Shown: positions 32,439-39,418 of the stretch, in pieces | Numbering within the stretch: position 1 is the first letter of the stretch | Layout: each line of letters opens with the position of its first letter | Assembly: GCA_021464525.1 (NCBI GenBank) | Contig: JADRCO010000278.1 | Coordinates: 1-39,418 of the forward strand | DNA length: 39,418 bases | Source: Rhizophagus sp. LPA8_4_AMF | Taxonomy: Eukaryota; Glomeromycota; Glomeromycetes; Glomerales; Glomeraceae | Direction: 5' to 3' | Program-made: the position numbers and the translations under genes | The notes under the pieces: generated by a model | Database searches by the model: none | What the model was told of the DNA's origin: nothing | Seen by the model: only the letters and a program-made list of their open reading frames with translations

Positions 32439-33859
32439 TTAGTCTTCTTCATCTTCTGAAGACATATAATCATCCATATCTTCGTCAATATCTTCGTCTT
32501 CGTCAGACGCATACCAGAAATTTTCATCTTGATCATCGTCAGTTTGCTTCTTCTGAACGACGAAATCATCGGCTACGGAATAAAATGCGTTAATCTAGAA
32601 TATATTCATTACGAGCTTTATAAATATTTCTAAAATAACTTACTGCTTGTTGGTATTTTCAATCCTTCTGGAATATCCTTTTTTGATGCTTCGACTTGAG
32701 CTATTTTCAATGAAGGAGTTAAAAAAAAAGAAGAGAAAAGCAAATACTGAATTTGAATTTAATTATCCTTTAATACTTACATCGAACAAGACTATTATAA
32801 GCTTCTCGATCTAGACGATACATGACCTAGAGAAATTCCGATTTGAACAGTGATTAATATTATTCCTTTCAAAAAGCTGAATGATAATCTATATACATAC
32901 CCCGGCATCCTAAAATTAAAATATTTATGTTTATTAGTTAAAAGTTATTTAACGAATAAACAAAAGCATATGCAAGAATCCAAGTACATACCACATTGGC
33001 CGGACTTGAGCAATTTGGATCTGACATTAGACTGACAATGCTGATCAGAATACCTATAAAAAGTTAACGTTAGTCACGTGAAAATCATTACATACATTTG
33101 ACATTAAGTAATTTTAAACATACTTTCAACGCTCTGAGTGGGGTTCCAACGTTCCTAAGAATCAAGAATAAAAGAAGTCACTTAGTTTACATATACTTGC
33201 GCGAATTAATTTTATCTTTCTCTTATAACCTACAGCAGCAGTCTCACCACTAGTTGGGTCATCACCTGGTGGGTGAAGGATAGATATGCAAAGTCTTCCG
33301 TCTATGTAGACTATTTATGCAATTATATAAAAAATCAACTAAGTTTTATTTAAAGATTATAATGTAAAATCATCAATTCATCAATTCATACCATTAGGAT
33401 GGAAAAATTCGTTGTTGAATTTGAATGTTGGTGGGTTAAATGGGTAATCGTTAGGGAACTTGAGAGTTGCCTTCAAATCAAAAGAGAATGTCAGCTTACA
33501 GTTTATTTTTAAACAAATTAATATAATAAACCTTTGTGTATTAGCAACCTTAAAGTAACCGCCTTCATAAATTGTATTTGGTGCTCCTATGATACCTACG
33601 TCCCTGTGAAACGAATAAAAAGATTAGATCTTCTTTTAATTAATTAAAGATAAATTTAGATAAGCTATGAACTGTTACCATTCGAAGACGTTTTCTTCAT
33701 CGCGCAAAGCAACTGTAAACCCGGGTACCGGATTACCTGTGAGTTCTAAGAGCAAAAATGTAATTTTAGAAAATGATTTCATTCTTGTTAGTTAAAGAGA
33801 CATCTAAAAGAACACGCACCTTTAAACTGCTTCAGCAAGATGTTGGCGGCACTAGACAT
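32439..33859 (-). CDS. CDC34: CDC34-type ubiquitin-conjugating enzyme E2 (UBE2R family)
   Basis: E2 that works with SCF ligases to build Lys48 ubiquitin chains. The product is about 218 residues. The UBC core reads NPVPGFTVALRDEENVFEW, APNTIYEGGYFKATLKFPND, NPPTFKF, FFHPNVYIDGRLCISILHPP; the catalytic Cys is about residue 88 in RLCISIL. The acidic insertion after it (GDDPTSGETAAERWNPTQS) is the mark of the CDC34/UBE2G group. The C-terminal tail is acidic (ASDEDEDIDEDMDDYMSSED), as in CDC34, separating it from UBE2G, which lacks such a tail. The start is ATG 33859-33857, the stop 32441-32439. About 11 exons, one of them only 9 nt (32901-32909), coding Asp-Ala-Gly of the conserved ANVDA(S/G)VM stretch. 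Converges with eS4. Assignment is secure. Confidence 0.94.
32901..32909 (-). other. 9-nt microexon of CDC34
   Basis: The nine bases GATGCCGGG (minus) encode D-A-G. They are preceded by ATTTTAG and followed by GTATGT, both consensus. The upstream exon ends in-frame with AAT GTG at 32992 before GTATGT, and the next exon starts GTC ATG TAT. Joining gives SSPANV-DAG-VMYRLD, the conserved UBE2R reading SPANVDASVMFR; skipping it would keep frame but delete three core residues. Confidence 0.88.
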
Positions 33860-35496
33860 TGTTGGTGGTTGGGTTGATGTTAAAAAAATGAACAGCAAGG
33901 GAAAAATGTAAGGTTTCTAAGTTCAGTTATATGGCGGCACAAGTTTAAATAGCAAATCACTTGCTTTTGGACAAGGAAAAAAAGTCCGCAACACGTGACA
34001 ATTTATGTAACACTGTGTTCCCTTTGATATTAAGCAAACAATAAAATCCGCACTTCTCCGTTGCGCATAATCCTTTCCTAAAAAAGCATTTTGTTCTTTG
34101 TTTAAACGGGTAAATGAGCGTATTTTCGGAACATTTCATTTATAACGGTTTAAATGCGACAACAACAGGAAACGAGAAATTTATATAACATGCATAAATT
34201 CGATCTACGATCCGACTTTAAGTATAAATTCAACAAAACTGATTCATTTCCACACTGATCAAGAAAAAATAGTAAATTTACCATGTGAATCTTTTTTTTT
34301 CATTTAAATAAACACTTTACTAAAAACTAACTATTATAAATATAATTTTTACGGTAAGTTTTATTACTTTGAAACCGGAAAAAAATTCCATTTAATTAAA
34401 CTTTTTAAGTAAAATATATAATTAATTAGAAAATTTATTTCTTATCCGGGTGACACCTCTCATAATTTAAATTTTGATTGGCTGATTAAAACTCCACAGT
34501 TACGTCATCATCAGTTCTGTCTTCAAGCATTTTATAAAATATTTTATAGAAATTGTTTTCCTAAAAAAATAAACACATTTAATATAACAAATGTTATAAT
34601 TTACTGTTCTGAATAAGTCAGATGATATCAGATGACCTGTTCAGATTCAGATCTTTTACGCAGATGTCCCTCTTTTTTGATTTCTAATGTACAAAATAAA
34701 TAAATAAATTCTTAACTCAATATTGGATCAGATTATAGCTTTAATTTAATCCAATTAACCTGTTAACTTAAAAATAAAATTATCAAAATACATCTATTCA
34801 TATTAAATTTATAAAAAAAAATGCTATAAAGGTACTTTATTTATACATTTATTTATAAATCAATCAGATTAGGTCAAATTAAAATAGCTAGATTATTTAA
34901 TCCAACCTAACTTAATTTAATTTTAAAAAAATACAGATCAGATTAGTTATATTATTTGAATTAATTTGATTTGTTTAGAACTTTACTGTGTTATTATTAA
35001 AACATACTATTTGTATAATTTATTAATATTTTTATAATTTTTATATATACATAATACTTACATAATACTACATACAGTATATTATCTATATATATATTCA
35101 ATATAAATTATATTTCAATATAAATATTATATAAAATATATTTATATAAAATTTCTTCTTTTTAAATGTAAAAATATTAGTGTAGCCTGAATATTTCCAT
35201 TGTATAGTAGGAGTAGAAGGTCTTCAACATTTTTATGCATTGTATTTATATAACCAATATTTAATTAAATAAAATCTTTGCCCAGTTGCACTTTAAAGTA
35301 AAAAAATGTAAAAATATATTTTATAATAATTATAGTTAGTATAATTCTTTTGCCTCTTTAAATTCTATAATAATAAAAAAAAAATTATTAAAAACAAAAT
35401 CTTAAATAATAAAAAATTTAAAATAAAATAAGATATAAATAAAAAAAAATATAATATTTTAAAAATCTTTATTTTTGTTAAAAATTATATTGAATG
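33860..35496. other. gene-poor spacer: CDC34 upstream region and a promoter-like block
   Basis: No gene was recognised. The CDC34 upstream part carries CACGTG at 33992-33997, about 135 bases before its ATG. A block at 34443-34540 looks like a promoter: TATCCGGGT (34443-34451), GATTGGCTG (34476-34484), TTACGTCATCA (34500-34510) and a TATAAAA near 34532-34538, but no coding region follows. From about 34615 to 34975 degenerate CAGATCAGATTA-type units recur on both strands. The rest is A/T-only DNA. Confidence 0.5.
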
Positions 35497-36193
35497 TCTT
35501 CACAAATTGTATGATTAGTATTAGATTAGGATTAAAATTAGGATTAAAATTAGTATTAATTTAAAATTAAGATTAATGTTCAATTTTGATTTACAAAATT
35601 AATTATAATTAAGTTTATTAAAATATTAAATCTGGTTAAAGTTAAATTATTATACAAAAATTTTCTTTTTTAAAAACTCATGTAATATTTATATAACTAT
35701 GATATACTGGGCACACTATCCTGTCATAATATAAATAGTACTTTAAATGCAATAGTATAGGTAACGATTAATGTGGTGACAAATAAAGATCAGGCTAGTA
35801 AAAAAAAATTAAGTCCCTCAGAAACATAATAAAAAGCGTAAATAGGAAACACATGACCATATGAAGAAAATATCACACGGTAGTATGATAAGATTCTTTC
35901 TATATACTTTGTTTTATTAGAAGACAAATTTTTCTTTTTTTGAAAATACATCACATAATACAGTATAAAATTAACTCAGAATTATAAATTTAGCTAAAAT
36001 TAGAATATTACATTAAAAAAATCTATGATAATTAATTTTTTATTCTTAATTTTATTCAGTAGGATTGAAATTTTATATGTAATTTTAATCATAATCAGCT
36101 TGAGATTAACCTTAATCTCTATTACATTTTTTGTAAAATCAGATTAATCCTTAATCTCAATATTAATCTTAATCATATAATTTGTAAAAATAC
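35497..36193. mobile_element. candidate short inverted-repeat element (MITE-like), about 0.7 kb
   Basis: The left end (from about 35499, TTCACAAATTGTATGATTA) matches, reverse-complemented, the right end (to about 36193, with TTTACAAATTATATGATTA) over the first 19 bases with two mismatches. Similarity continues as GATTAAGATTAA-type repeats for some 60-100 bases inward on both sides. The right end closes in ACCC (GGGT outward in); the left end seems eroded. Between the ends lies a less AT-rich stretch (about 35695-35900) without an open frame. No transposase. Superfamily cannot be assigned from this copy. Confidence 0.55.
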
Positions 36194-36342
36194 CCATTAT
36201 ATGAATTTAAAATTATTATTATTATTTTTAAAAATACTAATAAAAATAAAATTAATTCTTTACTGATAAAATTAATTTTTTTGAGTTATAATATTTAAGA
36301 ATAATATTTTAAATGTATAATTTAAATATTATTTAAAACTTA

Positions 36343-36724
36343 ATATAGGTGGACCTATAGCAAAAAGTAGGACTCAAATAATCACAAAAAGCCACACTTT
36401 AATATTATTGATTAATTTAATAAATTATAATTTATTCCATCATTTTTAAAGATTTTTTAAATCAGTTTTTTGCAAACTAGAGTAAAATTTTGTAAGGAAT
36501 TCATTAAAAGCATTAGTTTTTTTCTAAAATATTTATATTATTTGTTAAATGCAATAATAGAAAAAATACAAAATTTGTAAATTCTTAAATAAAAAATTTT
36601 TCTATATATTATAAACAAAATTTTTTTTTTCCTGAAAGATTAAATAAAGTAATATATAATTAAAATAAAATTCCAAAAAAAGATTTTGGCCAAGCCTTCC
36701 CTTTTGCTATAAGTCCATCTATAT
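36343..36724. mobile_element. candidate non-autonomous DNA transposon with 24-bp terminal inverted repeats
   Basis: The left end ATATAGGTGGACCTATAGC (36343-36361) continues into AAAA; the reverse complement of the right end (36724-36701) reads ATATAGATGGACTTATAGC then AAAA. That is 21-22 of 23 matching positions, and weaker similarity (AGTAGGACT against GGGAAGGCT) continues inward. The 382-bp interior is AT-rich and non-coding. Both ends abut TA, compatible with TA target sites of Tc1/mariner-type elements, though in such AT-rich DNA this is weak support. Confidence 0.65.
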
Positions 36725-39367
36725 ATAAAATTAATTTTAATTTTTTATAAAAATGAAAATCTGAATAACTGGCATTTTTTTTTAAATAAATATTTAGTTA
36801 AAAAAAAAAGGATTTTTGAAAAACTATATTTATGTTAACTAATATTAATATTTTTTATATTATTAAAGATTATTATTAATAATTTTTATAATAGTATACT
36901 TTAAATATTAAAATATTTTTTTTTTTTAAAAAAATGTTGAGTCACATAACATTTTATTAAATTATATTTGGATTATATAATAATCACAACTATTTTATAA
37001 GTGCTACTTCCAATCTAAAGGCCAGTCTGATCAAATATTAAAACATTAGTATATTATGAAGTAAAATATTATAAATATAACTACTAAATAAACCCTAAGA
37101 TAAATAAATAATTAATTAAAAATTCCTATAGAAATATAAATAAGAATAATATTCTATAATAATAAAATTAATAATTTAAAAAGTTATAAAATAGAAGAAT
37201 ATTAGTTGTAAAATTGTATTTTTAAGAGAATCAATTCAACTTTTGGTTTATATATAAAGTGATTTTATCTTTAATTTTCTTTAAAGAAATCCATTTTTTA
37301 TATGTATATTTTTAAATAAAATTTTTCATAATATTACAAACTTTTGGTACAGCTTTTTGTAATTGATTCAATTTTATTTGCAATGGTGATGGTGTTGAAA
37401 TAGGAATATATGGATTATCATAAATATCTGTTTTTTCCTTCTTATTATAATCTATACTTTGCATCACTTTATTAATCTGTTGTCTTAAAGTTTTTGTTGT
37501 ATTTGTTTTAATATTAACTTTAGTCTATTAAAAGTTATATTAAATAAATAAATTATATTATTTTATATACTTTTAAATTTTTATATTTATATTATATATA
37601 AAGTTAAAATTAGGTTAATTTTAACTCTCAAAATGGATAAAATGGTCAAAATTAATTTAAGTTTAGCATTCTAAAAGTCAAAAGTTGAATTAAATGTTAA
37701 ATAATTATTTATAATTATTAAAATTTAATAATAAAATTATTTTAAGAATCTCAGCATCTAGTGATTAGGATCTAATGATCTATAATTTATTTAAAAGTTT
37801 GGTAAGTTCATATCAATATCATTAATATTGACTATTCTATTCTTATTTAAAGATTTAAACATTTTGCTTATAATCTTAGTATCTAATGATCAAATTTCAA
37901 TAATCTTTAATATTACTATTTTTAATTTGTCTTATTGTGAGAAATTAAATAATATGAGTTTCATTTCTGTAGTATTGATATTGACAAATTATTATAGTTT
38001 AAAGTTTTTATTATTTTGCAACTATTTAAAATCATGTGATATGATGTAATTTTAGCTAATTTTAATTTTAATTTTGACTTTAGGCCTCCAAAACAGAAAT
38101 ATTTTGACTTTTAGCTTTTAATTTCAACTTCATATATAACTTATATATAATACTGATTTACTTATATATTAAATTGACCATATTATTTAATTATAATAAT
38201 TTAAGTGTTTTGTAAAATCTAAAATATTATTAATTGCCAATTTTATATATTATATTAATGTATATTGTAAATAAAATTATTTTTATTAAATAAAAAATTA
38301 AATCTGATAATAAAAAATGTAAAATTTAAAGAAAACATTAAGTAAACATTATATTCTTTATATTCTTTTAGAAATTTTCTATAAGTAATATCACTAATAT
38401 TTGATTTTAAAAAGTAAATTATAAATATATTAGTAAAGTATAAAATAGAAAATTCATAAAAAAAGTCTTATATACTTTTATTCTTTTTCTAAAATAACAA
38501 GACATTTAAAACTAAGCATTTGTGCTACCTTATCCTATAACCTTTTTTTTATTTTAGGCAATTTTTCATTTATATATTTTATTTAACATTTGATAATTAT
38601 TTTCCTAAAATAAAACTTTAAACATTATTTAAAAGAACTAATAAATTGACTTTATTTTATATTATTTTAAATTTTCAAATATATAATACATAATTACATT
38701 ACTCCTATAAAGCTTTTATATAATTATTTTTTATGTTTATATACTGAAATATAGAGATATATAGTATTTCTGAATTTTTCTAAAGTATACTTACTGTCTT
38801 ACTTTATTGCTAGTACTACTCGATTACAAGAAATTTTGTTAGTTAATGTTTCTTTTTAGATGATTGAATTATGTAATAAGTCATTCTAGATAATGGGAAT
38901 TTTATATCTATGTTTAGCTGTATTATGCGCATCTTAGATCTTAGATCGGACAAAAAGAGCTTATCAATTATTCTTTAATCATACGATTTATAATAGAATT
39001 AAACATATTTAGGGATCCATGAATAATTCGGATTGTTTTCGGATTGTTCAAATTTCTGATTAGATTTTCAAGATAAAATAAGCGGTTTATTCGCATGAAA
39101 AAAAAAAAATCTAATAAATTTCCGTAAATTATCCGTAATAATTAATTATTATACATATATGTACTTACTGTACGTCTAATGAAATTTATAAGGTTTATAA
39201 AATTTGCATATGTTCGTTCTTAGCATGCATTTATTGATGATAAAAAAAAAAAAGTTAAAATACTGATTATTTTTGTTACTAATTATACATAAATTAAGAC
39301 ATCAAGTATAAAGGAAATTAAGTGATTTTTTTAAATTCATAAAAAATTAAAATATTAAGATTATATA
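36725..39367. other. extremely AT-rich gene-poor DNA
   Basis: Apart from the exon-like stretch at 37312-37524 no coding signal was seen; a 73-codon frame at 37828-38049 is hydrophobic A/T-driven translation without family resemblance. A 19-bp direct repeat pair (37747-37765 and 37872-37890, 16 of 19 identical) and a 12-bp inverted pair (37590-37601 and 38141-38152) mark a possible further degraded repeat. The last kilobase shows several T/A runs and nothing assignable. Confidence 0.5.
37312..37524 (-). pseudogene. orphan exon or gene fragment of unknown function
   Basis: An open stretch of 70 codons plus TAA (37314-37312) on the minus strand follows directly on a good acceptor (TTTTAATAG ending at 37525). 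It lacks an ATG near its start, so it reads as a terminal exon. Its composition is clearly less AT-rich than the neighbouring kilobases. The product is Lys/Asn/Gln-rich with ordinary amino-acid variety (TLRQQINKVMQSID, DIYDNPYIPISTPSP, LQIKLNQLQKAVPKVCNIM) rather than the Phe/Ile/Asn/Lys mix of chance frames here. I found no partner exon upstream (higher coordinates) and do not recognise the family. It may be the last exon of a gene whose other exons I missed, or a relic. Confidence 0.4.
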
Positions 39368-39418
39368 CAGTCGCCACTGGTTATACCGAACCTATATGTA
39401 CCGAAAACTCGTTATACC
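39368..39418. mobile_element. possible end of a pogo/Tigger-type transposon, cut by the window edge
   Basis: CAGTCGCCACTGGTTATACC starts at 39368 directly after TA, and continues GAA. CAGT-start ends with CT(C/G)GTTATA followed by CGAA are the pattern of pogo/Tigger-like elements with TA target sites. A second copy of the core (CTCGTTATACC) lies at 39408-39418. Only 51 bases are visible, so this is a pattern match, not proof. Confidence 0.4.

Noticed and set aside
37828..38049. 73-codon hydrophobic plus-strand frame
   Set aside because: Leu/Ile/Asn/Phe translation typical of A/T-only DNA, with no splice or promoter context.
1..39418. CRISPR arrays, bacterial operons, riboswitches, prophage or IS elements
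   Set aside because: The DNA is eukaryotic with spliceosomal introns throughout; no regularly spaced identical repeats or prokaryotic gene sets are present.

Overview
The window is eukaryotic nuclear DNA that looks fungal. It is strongly AT-rich, its genes are cut by many short introns (mostly 50-120 nt, GTATGT/GTAAGT donors, TAG acceptors), and its intergenic DNA is nearly pure A/T. The proteins are ordinary fungal/opisthokont housekeeping proteins. The composition, the intron density and the lineage-type orphan membrane protein fit an early-diverging fungus. My best guess is an arbuscular mycorrhizal fungus of the Rhizophagus type (Glomeromycotina). That guess is recognition, not a search result.

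Layout. 1-1857: AT-rich spacer. 1858-4667 (-): GID5/ARMC8, an armadillo subunit of the GID/CTLH ubiquitin ligase. 5303-6271 (+): intronless orphan two-pass membrane protein. 7753-12491 (+): large nuclear protein with PHD + extended PHD at the N-terminus and a third PHD finger at the C-terminus. 13544-14005 (-): mitochondrial ribosomal protein uS8m. 14420-20664 (+): cohesin regulator PDS5 in about 32 exons. 21520-23676 (+): mitochondrial outer-membrane assembly protein SAM50. 23761-25884 (-): DPH1, diphthamide synthesis. 26353-30333 (-): proteasome base subunit RPN1. 30542-32033 (+): ribosomal protein eS4. 32439-33859 (-): CDC34-type ubiquitin-conjugating enzyme. 33860-39418: a 5.5-kb gene-poor tail holding two short inverted-repeat elements (35497-36193 and 36343-36724), an orphan exon-like open stretch (37312-37524, minus) and, at the very edge, what looks like the end of a pogo/Tigger-type transposon.

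The genes do not form an operon or an evident gene cluster. Three belong to ubiquitin-proteasome turnover (GID5, RPN1, CDC34), two to mitochondrial biogenesis (uS8m, SAM50), two to chromosome biology (the PHD protein, PDS5) and two to cytosolic translation (DPH1, eS4). Several pairs share short divergent promoters (uS8m/PDS5, RPN1/eS4, GID5/two-pass protein) or end tail to tail (SAM50/DPH1 only 84 bp apart). CACGTG boxes recur upstream of uS8m/PDS5, SAM50 and CDC34.

I did not find a convincing new multi-gene system. The best items for a second look are fine-scale: a 9-nt microexon inside the conserved core of CDC34, a GC-AG intron inside the extended PHD finger, a stop-free 75-nt intron in SAM50, the orphan exon at 37.3-37.5 kb, the inverted-repeat elements, and a promoter-like block at 34.44-34.54 kb that shares three motifs with the DPH1 promoter but has no recognisable gene. 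Exon borders were read by eye; for the longer genes the spans are firm but some internal borders are approximate.
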